From positions 1-58,752 of the forward strand of contig CALAHN010000031.1 in assembly GCA_937891825.1 (NCBI GenBank): a stretch of DNA of 58,752 nt, in the 5' to 3' direction. The notes below the pieces were generated by a model. The model saw only the letters and a program-made list of their open reading frames with translations. It searched no databases and was not told where the DNA came from. Below are positions 8,623-17,032 of the stretch, piece by piece. Within the stretch, counting starts at the first letter, position 1, and each line of letters starts with the position of its first letter. A program made the position numbers and the translations under genes. This DNA comes from an uncultured Alphaproteobacteria bacterium. GTDB taxonomy: Bacteria > Pseudomonadota > Alphaproteobacteria > Bin95.

Positions 8623-9108
8623 ATGAACTTCATGCGCACGGTAGGCCTCGGCATCGCATTCGATGAACTGAAACAGGGCGATGTCTTTCGCACCATCAAT
8701 CGCACGATCACCGAAGCCGACCTGGTGAATTTCATCAATGCGACCGGCATGATCGAGATGATCTTCACCGACGCCACCTTCTCCGACCGGCACGGCGCCA
8801 TCAAGGGCGGGCGGCCGGTTCCGGGCGCGCTGGTCTATTGCTTCTGCGAAGGCCTGCTGGTGCAGGGCACCATGCAGATGACCGGCCTCGCCATGCTGGA
8901 GACGACCATGCGCATGACCGGGCCGACCAATGTCGGCGACACCATCCATTGCGTCGTCGAGGTGCTGTCGGTGCGCGAGACCAGCAAGCCGGGCCGCGGC
9001 ATCGTCAAGACCCGCAACAAGGCGGTCAACCAGAAGGGCGAAACCGTGCTGGAATACGATGTCGCCCGCATGGTCGCGGGCGCCGCCCAGCGCGACGCCA
9101 GCGTCTGA
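8623..9108 (+). CDS. MaoC family (hot-dog fold) dehydratase
   Basis: A 161-residue protein of the MaoC-like acyl-CoA dehydratase type. The opening GIAFDELKQGDVFRTINRTITEADLV and the later FIN..G...MIFTDATF are typical of the R-hydratase hot-dog domain, and GGRPVPGALVYCF is the usual helix that follows. It probably hydrates or dehydrates an enoyl- or hydroxyacyl-CoA. AGGAG at 8616-8620 precedes the ATG at 8623 very closely; an ATG at 8632 would have better spacing and is an alternative. The following amidase starts 37 bp after its stop in the same direction, suggesting one operon. It is divergent from the GH5 gene. Confidence 0.88.
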   Translation: MNFMRTVGLGIAFDELKQGDVFRTINRTITEADLVNFINATGMIEMIFTDATFSDRHGAIKGGRPVPGALVYCFCEGLLVQGTMQMTGLAMLETTMRMTGPTNVGDTIHCVVEVLSVRETSKPGRGIVKTRNKAVNQKGETVLEYDVARMVAGAAQRDASV

Positions 9109-9145
9109 TCCGAAATGCCGATACGAAATGCCGAGGAGCCGCGCC

Positions 9146-10555
9146 ATGGCCGATGACGACCTGTGCTTCCTGCCCGCCAGCGTGCTCGCGCCGATGATCC
9201 GCGCCAAGCGCCTCTCGCCGGTCGAGTTGATGACGGCGACGCTGAACCGCATCGAACGGCTGGAGCCGAAGCTGAACGCCTTCGCCACCTTGACCGCCGA
9301 TGCGGCGCTCGACGGCGCCAGGGCGGCGGAGGCCGCCCTGATGCGGGGCGAGGCCGCAGGCGCGCTGTTCGGCCTGCCCGTCACGATCAAGGACCTGGCC
9401 CTGACCGCGGGCGTCAAGACCGAGCGCGGCTCCTTCATCGAAGCTGGCAACGTGCCGGATACGGACGCGCCGTTCGTCACCCGTCTGAAGCAGGCGGGCG
9501 CGATCCCGCTCGGCAAGACCACGACATCCGAATTCGGCTGGAAAGGCGTCAGCCACAGCCCCGTCACCGGGATCACCCATAACCCCTGGGCGCACGGCTT
9601 GAACGCCGGGGCGTCGTCGGCGGGCGCGGGCGTCGGCGCGGCGGCTGGATACGGTCCCTTGCATCAAGGCTCGGACGGCGCGGGCTCGGTGCGCATGCCG
9701 GCGCATTTCTGCGGCATCTACGGCATCAAGCCGAGTTACGGCCGCGTGCCGAACTGGCCGGTCGCGAGCAACGATCAGACCAGCCATGTCGGCCCGATGA
9801 CGCGCACGGTCGAGGATGCGGCGATGATGCTGGAGGTCATGGCCGGTCCGCATCCCTGGGACCATTACAGCCTGGAAGCGCCGCCCGCGGCTTATGCGGC
9901 CCGCCTGGACGGCGCTTCAGTCAAGGGGCTGCGCGTCGCCTGGAGCCCGGACCTTGGCCATGCCCGCGTCGACCCGGAGGTTGCAGCTTTGGCGAAGGCC
10001 GGCGCCGACGCTTTCGCCGAGATGGGCGCATCCGTCGAGGAAGTAACCCCCGCCTGGGGCCCCGACGGGCCGGAGCTGATCCGCTTCTTCTGGGCGGCGC
10101 ATGAGCTCAGCTACGTGAAGTATCTCGATCAATGGGGCGCCAGGATGGACCCGGGCCTCGTCGCCTGCATCCGCTCGGCCGAAAACCATTCCGCCGAAGC
10201 CTATGTGGAGATGCGGACCAGGAAGCTGGCCTATGTCGAGGCGATCCACCGCTTCTTCGAGCGCTACGATCTGCTGCTGACGCCGGCGGTCTCGGTCGCG
10301 GCGTTTCCGGCGGACAAGCTGATGCCCGCCGACTGGCCCCAGCATGACTGGGACTGGGTGCAATGGGCGGAGTTCTCCTATCCCTTCAACATGAGCCACA
10401 ATCCGGCGGCTTCGATCCCCTGCGGCTTTACGCAAGTTGGCCTGCCGGTTGGTCTCCAGATCGTGGGCCCGCGCCTGGCGGATCTGGCGGTGCTGCAGGC
10501 GTCGGCGGCGTTCGAGCAGGCGCGGCCCTGGGCGGACCGGCGGCCGGACCTCTGA
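9146..10555 (+). CDS. Amidase signature family enzyme
   Basis: A 469-residue amidase. The Ser-cisSer-Lys triad is recognisable: Lys82 in PVTIKDL, the cis-serine segment GLNAGASSAGAG around 157-158, and the nucleophile Ser181 in GSDGAGSVRMPA. The usual GGSSGG loop is replaced by GASSAG, which is uncommon but keeps both serines. The C-terminal segment FNMSHNPAASIPCGF..VGLPVGLQIVG is standard. It cleaves a C-N bond of an unknown amide. The start is well supported: GAGGAG at 9133-9138 with 7-base spacing. It follows the MaoC gene in the same direction. Confidence 0.92.
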   Translation: MADDDLCFLPASVLAPMIRAKRLSPVELMTATLNRIERLEPKLNAFATLTADAALDGARAAEAALMRGEAAGALFGLPVTIKDLALTAGVKTERGSFIEAGNVPDTDAPFVTRLKQAGAIPLGKTTTSEFGWKGVSHSPVTGITHNPWAHGLNAGASSAGAGVGAAAGYGPLHQGSDGAGSVRMPAHFCGIYGIKPSYGRVPNWPVASNDQTSHVGPMTRTVEDAAMMLEVMAGPHPWDHYSLEAPPAAYAARLDGASVKGLRVAWSPDLGHARVDPEVAALAKAGADAFAEMGASVEEVTPAWGPDGPELIRFFWAAHELSYVKYLDQWGARMDPGLVACIRSAENHSAEAYVEMRTRKLAYVEAIHRFFERYDLLLTPAVSVAAFPADKLMPADWPQHDWDWVQWAEFSYPFNMSHNPAASIPCGFTQVGLPVGLQIVGPRLADLAVLQASAAFEQARPWADRRPDL

Positions 10556-10639
10556 TTTTTTGAAAGATTCATGGCGGCGGCCGCGCCGACTGCCTATATG
10601 CTTGCGGAAATGTCGAAAAATTTTGAGGGAGGCTTGTCG

Positions 10640-11215
10640 ATGAGCGGTCTGGCAACACGCAAACGATCGGGCAAGGTCGTCCTGATCGCCATGGGATTGA
10701 GCGTCTCGGCCTTCGCCTTGACCGGTTGCGAGGAAAAGGTCGACGCCTTCCAGTTCGCGACCGTCGATGGCTGCATCACGTCCGGCGAATTCACGGAAGC
10801 CGAGTGCACGATCCAGTTTGAGCAGGCGAAGCAGGAGAACGCGCGCGTCGCGCCGCGCTACGCGAGCCGCGCCGACTGCGAGGCCGAACATGGGGCGGCG
10901 GCCTGCGAGCCGAACCAGATTCAGGCGTCCGGCGAGCAGAGCCAGGCGTCGGCCGGCAGCAGCCTCTGGATGCCGCTGATGATCGGCTGGATGATGGGCC
11001 GCTCGCTTGGCGGGCCGGTCGCGACCCAGCCGCTGTACAAGGCCTCGTCGCCCGGCATGGCGCGCACGGCCTCGGGCGCGACGGTCGATGCGAAAGCCGG
11101 CAAGGTCGCCGTGCCGAAAGCCGCGGCCGCGCGGCCGGCGGCGGGCCGGGTCATGGCGAGCGGCGGCTTCGGCAAAACCGGCGGGTCGATGGGCTCGCGC
11201 AGCTACGGCGGTTAG
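10640..11215 (+). CDS. DUF1190 (YgiB-like) lipoprotein
   Basis: A 191-residue protein of the YgiB/UPF0441 type. It has a basic start (MSGLATRKRSGK), one hydrophobic segment, and a lipobox-like LTGC at about residues 29-32. The family core follows: AFQFATVDGCITSGEFTEAEC, then CEAEHGAAAC with paired cysteines. A Gly/Ser-rich tail with MPLMIGWMMGR and GGFGKTGGSMGSRSYGG closes the protein. I chose the ATG at 10640 because GAGGGAGG lies 7 bases upstream. The next gene, a glutathionylspermidine synthase-like protein, begins 6 bp after its stop. This reproduces the E. coli ygiBC arrangement, whose function is poorly understood and probably envelope-related. Confidence 0.85.
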   Translation: MSGLATRKRSGKVVLIAMGLSVSAFALTGCEEKVDAFQFATVDGCITSGEFTEAECTIQFEQAKQENARVAPRYASRADCEAEHGAAACEPNQIQASGEQSQASAGSSLWMPLMIGWMMGRSLGGPVATQPLYKASSPGMARTASGATVDAKAGKVAVPKAAAARPAAGRVMASGGFGKTGGSMGSRSYGG

Positions 11216-11221
11216 GCCGCC

Positions 11222-12382
11222 TTGCGCCGGGTCCGGACGGAAGAGCGCCCGAACTGGCGCGCCGTCGCCGAAGAGCTTGGGTTCCGCTTTCACTCGCCGC
11301 GGGATGAGGTCTACTGGCAGGAAGACGCCTACTACCAGTTCACGCTTCGGCAGATCGAGGACGATATCGAAACGCCGACGGCGGAGTTGGAGGAGATGTG
11401 CTTCGCCATCGTCGACCGGGCCTGCCGCGACGAGGCGATGCTGACCCGCCTCGCGATTCCGCGCCAGTTCTGGGACTATATCGAGCAAAGCTGGCGGCAG
11501 AAGGCGAAGAACCTCTACGGCCGCATGGACTTCAGCTATGACGGAACCGGGCCGGCGAAGCTCCTGGAATACAACGCCGACACGCCCACCTCGATCTATG
11601 AAGCCGCCGTGTTTCAATGGCGCTGGCTCGAGGACCTGCAGGCGGCCGGCCGCCTGCCCGCGGCGGCGGACCAGTTCAATTCCCTGCATGAAACGCTGAT
11701 CGAGGCGTTCGCGGGCTTTGGCGTCGACGGCCCCCTGCATCTGGCCGGGGAAGCGCAGTCGGAAGAGGACATGGGCACCATCGAATATCTCGGCGATTGC
11801 GCGGCGCAGGCCGGCATCGACGCGACGGTTCTGGCGCTCGGCGATATCGGCCTGACCGATCTTGGCGGCTTTGCCGATGGCGAGGGCCGGCCGATCGTCA
11901 ATCTCTTCAAGCTCTATCCCTGGGAATGGATGTTCCGCGACGAATTCGGCGCGCATCTGCAGCGCTCCGGCATGCGCGTGATCGAGCCGCCCTGGAAAGC
12001 CATCCTTTCGAACAAGGGCATCCTGCCGTTCCTCTGGGAACTGGCGCCGGGCCATCCGAACCTGTTGCCGTCCTTCTTCCCGGACGCGGTCGACGCGGAT
12101 GTTCTGGGCGCCGATTATGTGCGGAAGCCGCTGTTCAGCCGGGAAGGCGCGAATATCGAGATCTTCGAAGGCGGCGCGCCCGCGGAAGCCGCGGCCGGGC
12201 CTTACGGGGCCGAGGGCGCGATCGTGCAGGCGCTCGCGCCCCTGCCCGCGATCGAGGGCAATTTCCCCGTGCTCGGGTCCTGGCTGATCGCGAGCCGGCC
12301 CTCGGGCCTTGGCATCCGGGAGGATACGCGCCGGATCACCACCGACGATTCGCGCTTCCTGCCGCACATCATCCTGGACTGA
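11222..12382 (+). CDS. Glutathionylspermidine synthase family protein (YgiC-like)
   Basis: A 386-residue ATP-grasp-like protein of the YgiC/YjfC type, related to the synthetase half of GspS. The family segments are visible: the N-terminal YWQEDAYYQFT, the central YDGTGPAKLLEYNADTPTS, NLFKLYPWEWMF, and the C-terminal KPLFSREGANIEI with GSWLIA. These stand-alone proteins ligate a peptide-like acceptor using ATP, but the true substrate is not established, and they lack the amidase half of GspS. The start is TTG at 11222, directly after the ygiB-like stop; no better ATG is available without losing homology. It is convergent with the SulP transporter gene, with 16 bp between them. Confidence 0.88.
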   Translation: MRRVRTEERPNWRAVAEELGFRFHSPRDEVYWQEDAYYQFTLRQIEDDIETPTAELEEMCFAIVDRACRDEAMLTRLAIPRQFWDYIEQSWRQKAKNLYGRMDFSYDGTGPAKLLEYNADTPTSIYEAAVFQWRWLEDLQAAGRLPAAADQFNSLHETLIEAFAGFGVDGPLHLAGEAQSEEDMGTIEYLGDCAAQAGIDATVLALGDIGLTDLGGFADGEGRPIVNLFKLYPWEWMFRDEFGAHLQRSGMRVIEPPWKAILSNKGILPFLWELAPGHPNLLPSFFPDAVDADVLGADYVRKPLFSREGANIEIFEGGAPAEAAAGPYGAEGAIVQALAPLPAIEGNFPVLGSWLIASRPSGLGIREDTRRITTDDSRFLPHIILD

Positions 12383-12398
12383 GCGCCGCTGCCTGCCC

Positions 12399-13664
12399 TC
12401 ACCGGTCGGGCGGCGTCCAGTCGGGCGGCGGCGTGTCTCGCCGGCTGAGGCGAAGCGCCAGGCCGACAGCGACGCCGACGCCGATGGCGACCGTCAGGTC
12501 CGCCAGGACCGTCAGCGTCAGGGTCAGCAGGAGCAGGACCTGATCCGAGCGCCGGGTCTTCAGGTAGCCCCGCCATTTGTGCGGTTCGCTCATGTTCCAG
12601 GCGGTCAGGATCAGGAGCGCGGCGAGCGCCGGCATCGCCATATACCCGGCCCAATCGGCGGCGAACGTCATCACCGCGAGCACGGCCGCCGCGTGTACGA
12701 GGCCGGCGACCGGCGTCTTGCCCCCGGCGCGGACGTTGGTCGCGGTGCGGGCGATCGCCCCGGTCGCCGGCAATCCCCCAAAGCAGGCCGACCCCAGATT
12801 GGCGACGCCCTGGGCCAGCACTTCGGCGTTCGGCCGGTGATGGCCGTCGATCATCCGGTCGGCGACCATGGCGGAGAGAAACGATTCGACGCCCGCCAGG
12901 AAGGCGATCACGAAGGCTGACGGCAGCAGTTCGACAATGCGGGCGACCGTGAAATCCGGGAACGCCGGCATCGGCAAGCTCGATGGCAGCGCGCCGAACC
13001 GGGATTGAATGGTATCGACCGGCAACTGCCAGATCGCGACCGCGGCCGAGCCGATCGCGACCGCGACGATCAGGCCCGGCAGCTTGGGCGCGGCGCGGCG
13101 GAGCGCCACGATCAGCACAATGCTCAAGAGCCCGACGCCAAGCGCGCTCAAGGTCGCGGTGTCGCGGGCAGCCCAGAGAACCGGCAGCTTCTCCAGGAAC
13201 GCCGCCGGCTGTTGCGCCAGGTCGATGCCGAGAAAATCCTTGATCTGACTGGTCGCGATGATGATCGCGATGCCAATGGTGAAGCCGTTGACCACGGCCT
13301 CGGGCACATAGCGGATCAGGTTGCCGGCGCGGAGCATGCCGGCTGCGACCAGGATGATCCCCGCCATGAAAGTCGCCATGACCAGGCCGTCATAGCCGTG
13401 ATTGGCGATGACGCCGAAGACGACGACGATGAAGGCGCCGGTCGGGCCGCCGACCTGCACCCGGCTACCGCCCAACAGGGAGATCAAGCCGCCGGCGACG
13501 ATCGCCGTCACGAGGCCGGCGGCGGGTTCGGCGCCGGAAGCGATCGCGATCGCGAGGCTGAGCGGGATCGCGACCATTGCGACCGTCAGGCCCGCGAGCA
13601 GATCGGCCAGAAACAGGCTGGCGTTATAGGTCTTGAGCGTCGTCAGAATCTTAGGCGTGCGCAC
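12399..13664 (-). CDS. SulP family anion permease lacking a STAS domain
   Basis: A 421-residue membrane protein with the SLC26/SulP signature near the N-terminus (LLAGLTVAMVAIPLSLAIAIASG) and GGSRVQVGGPTGAF in the substrate-binding region. About 10-12 membrane segments follow. SulP proteins carry sulfate, bicarbonate or other anions. The chain ends soon after the last membrane segment (VGVAVGLALRLSRRD), so the usual cytoplasmic STAS domain is absent. No STAS gene follows. The GTG start at 13664 lies 14 bp inside the upstream SsuD-like gene. The overlap suggests coupling and a sulfur-related role, which is inference. Confidence 0.88.
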   Translation of the reverse strand: MRTPKILTTLKTYNASLFLADLLAGLTVAMVAIPLSLAIAIASGAEPAAGLVTAIVAGGLISLLGGSRVQVGGPTGAFIVVVFGVIANHGYDGLVMATFMAGIILVAAGMLRAGNLIRYVPEAVVNGFTIGIAIIIATSQIKDFLGIDLAQQPAAFLEKLPVLWAARDTATLSALGVGLLSIVLIVALRRAAPKLPGLIVAVAIGSAAVAIWQLPVDTIQSRFGALPSSLPMPAFPDFTVARIVELLPSAFVIAFLAGVESFLSAMVADRMIDGHHRPNAEVLAQGVANLGSACFGGLPATGAIARTATNVRAGGKTPVAGLVHAAAVLAVMTFAADWAGYMAMPALAALLILTAWNMSEPHKWRGYLKTRRSDQVLLLLTLTLTVLADLTVAIGVGVAVGLALRLSRRDTPPPDWTPPDR

Positions 13665-14718
13665 CGGCGTCGACTTCCTTGACCAGGCGGCGCACTTCGG
13701 GAATCAGTTCCCGGCCGTACTGTACGGCGTCCGGCAGCGGATCGTAGCCCCGGATCAGCAGGCTCGTGGCGCCGAGCTTGTAATACTCGATCATAGCTCT
13801 TGCGACGGTGTCCGGCGCGCCGACAAGCGCGGTCGAATTGCCGCGCGCGCCAGTCGCTTCGGCAAGCTTCATCCAAAGGCAGGCGTCATGCACCTCGGAG
13901 GAAGCCGCCGCCGCGAGCAGCCGCTTCGACCCTTCGTTCTGCCGCGCCGGTCCGGGACCGCCGGCGCGTTCGACCTCGGCCAGGATCGCCCGGGCCCGAT
14001 CCCAGGCCTTGGCGTCGGTTTCTGCAAGGATCGGCCGGGTCGACAAGCTGAAATTCGGCCGCTGTCCATGGGCGGCGGCCGCTGTCCGGACGCGGCCCAT
14101 GAAGGCGGCCGTATCGGCCAGCGGCTCGCCCCAGAGCATGAAGGTATCGGCATGAGGCGCCAGCGCCTGAATGGCGGCGTCCGAGCCGCCGCCGCCATAG
14201 ATCGGCATGTGCGGCGCCTGGGCGCAGCGCACATCCGCATAGGCGCCCTCCAGGCGATAGAACTCCCCGGCGTGGTCGAAGGGCGTCGGCTCGGTCCAGG
14301 AGCGACGCAGCAGGCCGGCATATTCGCTGAGGCGGCGATAGCGCGCGGCATGGTCGGCATAGTCGCCGTCCTTCGCCTGATCGGCGTCGCTGCCGCCCGC
14401 GATCAGGTGAACGGCGGCGCGGCCTTCGGTCAGTTGGTCGAAGGACGCGAGCTTGCGGGCGGCGACCGTCGGCGCGACAAAGCCGGGCCGGTGCGCCAGG
14501 AGAAATCCCAGACGCTTGGTGACGGACGCCGCGTGGGCGCCCAGCATGAAGCCGTCGGGCGCATCGGAAAAATAGCCGATCAGGACCCGGTCGAAATCCG
14601 CGTCCTCATGAACGCGGGCGGTTTCGGCGATGACGGCGTTCGAGAAGGCGGGACCGCGCGGCGGAATGATTTCCGAGGAGACCCGGGGCGCGATCCAACC
14701 GATCATCTCAACCGGCAT
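13651..14718 (-). CDS. LLM-class flavin-dependent oxidoreductase, SsuD-like
   Basis: A 355-residue bacterial luciferase-fold enzyme close to alkanesulfonate monooxygenases. Typical features are the opening IGWIAPRVSSEI, HRPGFVAPTVAARKLASFDQL, the VHLIAGG strand, and YRRLSEYAGLLRRSW. The MPIYGGGGSDAAIQ segment binds flavin phosphate. Such enzymes use FMNH2 and O2 to release sulfite from alkanesulfonates, but related proteins act on other substrates, so the substrate remains open. The end of the gene overlaps the SulP gene. Upstream, the acyl-CoA dehydrogenase stop is 12 bp away, so all three are probably in one transcript. Confidence 0.86.
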   Translation of the reverse strand: MPVEMIGWIAPRVSSEIIPPRGPAFSNAVIAETARVHEDADFDRVLIGYFSDAPDGFMLGAHAASVTKRLGFLLAHRPGFVAPTVAARKLASFDQLTEGRAAVHLIAGGSDADQAKDGDYADHAARYRRLSEYAGLLRRSWTEPTPFDHAGEFYRLEGAYADVRCAQAPHMPIYGGGGSDAAIQALAPHADTFMLWGEPLADTAAFMGRVRTAAAAHGQRPNFSLSTRPILAETDAKAWDRARAILAEVERAGGPGPARQNEGSKRLLAAAASSEVHDACLWMKLAEATGARGNSTALVGAPDTVARAMIEYYKLGATSLLIRGYDPLPDAVQYGRELIPEVRRLVKEVDAGAHA

Positions 14719-14730
14719 CGGAAATCCTTC

Positions 14731-15894
14731 CTATCGAAGCCCGAGACCGCGGGCGATGATGCCGCGCAGCACCTCCCGCGTGCCGCCTTGTATCGTCAGC
14801 TTCGGCGCGATGTGGGTCGCGTAGCGCATGACCTGTTCGAACGTGCGGTCGTTGGCGCTCGGGCTGCGCACGCCGTCGGGCGCGATCAGGCGCATGGCGT
14901 TCGGCAGGGCCTGCTCCCAATTGGTGCCAAGGTCCTTGACCACGGCGGCTTCCGTCATCGGCGTCTCGCCGGCCTGCAACATGCCGGCGACCGAGGCCGA
15001 CATGCGCCGGAGCGTCATCAGATGCGCCGTCTCCCGGCCAAGCGTCTCGGCGATGTGCGGCACCGGCTCCGCGCCCGCGACGCGCACGCCTTCCGTGAAA
15101 GCGGCCAGCGTCTCCAGCCAGCGGTCGGGGCCGGAGCGTTCGTAGGCCAGTTCGTCCGTCGCCTGCTTCCAGGCTTCGTTCTCCCGGCCGATCAGATGGG
15201 CGTCGGGCACGAAGGCGTCGTCGAAATGCACTTCGTTGAAATCGTGGTGGCCGGCCAGATTGATGATCGGGCGGACGGTGATGCCGGGCGTGTCCATCTT
15301 GATCAGAAACTGCGACAAGCCGTGGCGGCGATTGTCGGCCGTCGGCGGCGACGTGCGGATCAGGCCGATCATGTAATGGGTGCGGTGGGCGTTCGAGGTC
15401 CAGATCTTCGTGCCGGTGACCTTGTACCCGCCCTCAGCCTTGACCGCCTTGGTCGAGGCGGCGAACAGGTCGGAGCCGGAGTTCGGCTCCGACAGGCCGA
15501 TGCAGAAATAGCATTCGCCCTTGACGATCTCGGGGATCAGCTTCCGGCGAACCTCTTCGGTGCCATAGCGCAGCAGCACCGGGCCGGACTGGCGGTCGGC
15601 GACCCAGTGAGCGCGCACGGGCGCGCCGTGGGCCAGAAACTCTTCCGTCAGCACATAGCGCTCGATCTGGGTGCGGTCGTGGCCGCCGTATTCTTTGGGC
15701 CAGGTCATGCCGATCCAGCCCCTGGCCCCGACCTTGCGGGAGAAGTCGGGGTTGAAATTGGCCGCCATGTCGCCGGCGCCGGGCGTGAACGTTCCCTTGT
15801 CGATTTCCTCGCGCAGGAACTTGCGGACTTCCTTGCGCAGCGCCTGGGCCGCCGGCGGGAACTGCATGGGATCGAAACGGAAGCTATAGGACAT
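14731..15894 (-). CDS. Acyl-CoA dehydrogenase family protein
   Basis: A 387-residue FAD-dependent acyl-CoA dehydrogenase. The three-domain layout is visible: helical N-terminus, beta domain with CYFCIGLSEPNSGSDL (flavin/substrate contact) and GYKVTGTKIWTSNAH, then a C-terminal helical domain ending TIQGGTREVLRGIIARGLG. The enzyme would introduce an alpha-beta double bond in an acyl-CoA and pass electrons to ETF. The substrate is not evident. It is 12 bp from the acetylpolyamine amidohydrolase gene on one side and 12 bp from the SsuD-like gene on the other, so it is part of a tight minus-strand run. Confidence 0.92.
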   Translation of the reverse strand: MSYSFRFDPMQFPPAAQALRKEVRKFLREEIDKGTFTPGAGDMAANFNPDFSRKVGARGWIGMTWPKEYGGHDRTQIERYVLTEEFLAHGAPVRAHWVADRQSGPVLLRYGTEEVRRKLIPEIVKGECYFCIGLSEPNSGSDLFAASTKAVKAEGGYKVTGTKIWTSNAHRTHYMIGLIRTSPPTADNRRHGLSQFLIKMDTPGITVRPIINLAGHHDFNEVHFDDAFVPDAHLIGRENEAWKQATDELAYERSGPDRWLETLAAFTEGVRVAGAEPVPHIAETLGRETAHLMTLRRMSASVAGMLQAGETPMTEAAVVKDLGTNWEQALPNAMRLIAPDGVRSPSANDRTFEQVMRYATHIAPKLTIQGGTREVLRGIIARGLGLR

Positions 15895-15906
15895 GGTCGA
15901 TGATCC

Positions 15907-16941
15907 TCAGGCGGCGCGGCCGGCCTCGAAGCCGGCGAGGAAGGACGTCAGGTTGGGGCCGAGATTGTCGCAGTCGTAGCCGCCTTCCTGCACCAGCAGC
16001 GTCGGGAGGCCAAGGTCCGCGATCCGCCGCGCCGCCTCGCCGAAGCCGGCCGTCGTGACCTTCAGGCAGCCGATGGGGTCGCGCTCGAACGCGTCGAAGC
16101 CAAGCGACACCAGCAGCGCTTCCGCCCCATGCGCCCGGATCGCCTCGAAGGCTGTGTTAAGCGCTTCCTGGAAGGGTCCGTCGCCCGCGCCCTGCGGCAA
16201 GGGCAGGTTCAGGTTGGCTCCCTTGCCGGCCCCGGCCCCGGTTTCATTGGCATAGCCCGCGAAGAACGGGAAATAGTCCGAGGGATCGCCGTGCAGCGAG
16301 ACGAACAGCACGTCGCCCCGCTCATAGAAAATGCCCTGGGTGCCGTTGCCGTGGTGCACGTCGATGTCGAGAATCGCCCGTTTGGGCCAGCGCTGGCCAA
16401 GATGCTCCGCCGCGATGGCGACATTGTTCAGATAGCAGAAGCCGCCAGCCAGGTCGGAGAACGCATGATGGCCCGGCGGCCGGCAGAGGGCATAGGCCTC
16501 ATCCAGGTTTTCCAGCAGCAGCCCGTCGGCGGCGGTCAGCGCGATTTCGGCCGAGGCGACGGCGGCGGCCCAGGTGCCTTCGGCGATGGGCGCGGAATTG
16601 GTCGCGATATAATAGCCCGCCTGGCCCGTGACGCCGGTCGGCAGCCCGGTCATGCGCCGGTTCGGCTGGGCATAGGGGTGCACATAGGGCGTGGGGTTCG
16701 GCAACGCCTGCCAGCGCGGCCATGCGGTTTCGAGGAATTTGAGGTAGCCGTCGTCATGGACAAGCTTGATCGGGTCCATGCCATGCTCGGTCGGCCGGCT
16801 GAGGCGATGTCCGGCGGCCTTGGCGGCGGCTTGCAGTTCTTCAGCCCGGCGCGCGATCTCGACATGGGGCGTCGGCCGGCCGCGGCTCAGGATTTCAGCC
16901 GGTTGATGCGTCAGATGGGCGTCGTCGGTCACGACCAGCAT
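15907..16941 (-). CDS. Histone deacetylase family protein, acetylpolyamine amidohydrolase-like
   Basis: A 344-residue zinc amidohydrolase of the class II HDAC/APAH fold. The active-site stretches are all present: CRPPGHHA (the paired histidines), AILDIDVHHGNGTQ (Asp and His zinc ligands) and SLGFDAFERDP (second zinc aspartate). The N-terminal THQPAEILSRG and HVEIARRAEEL match the polyamine deacetylase subgroup. It would remove acetyl groups from acetylated polyamines or similar amines. I chose ATG 16941 because homology begins at MLVVTDDAHLTH; an upstream extension lies in the divergent promoter. It is divergent from the HAD gene with a 91-bp gap. Confidence 0.88.
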   Translation of the reverse strand: MLVVTDDAHLTHQPAEILSRGRPTPHVEIARRAEELQAAAKAAGHRLSRPTEHGMDPIKLVHDDGYLKFLETAWPRWQALPNPTPYVHPYAQPNRRMTGLPTGVTGQAGYYIATNSAPIAEGTWAAAVASAEIALTAADGLLLENLDEAYALCRPPGHHAFSDLAGGFCYLNNVAIAAEHLGQRWPKRAILDIDVHHGNGTQGIFYERGDVLFVSLHGDPSDYFPFFAGYANETGAGAGKGANLNLPLPQGAGDGPFQEALNTAFEAIRAHGAEALLVSLGFDAFERDPIGCLKVTTAGFGEAARRIADLGLPTLLVQEGGYDCDNLGPNLTSFLAGFEAGRAA

Positions 16942-17032
16942 GGCAGTCTGGCTCCTTGGCTCGAATGGCCTGATCGTAGGCTTGCGACTTCGGGCTGGCA
17001 ACGCGGCGTCAGGCGCGATATATCCCGTGCCC

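Noticed and set aside
9917-12367. Long open frame antisense to the amidase and YgiB/YgiC-like genes
   Set aside because: Composition of the translated product is Arg/Gly/Ala-rich without motifs. The sense genes have clear family signatures.
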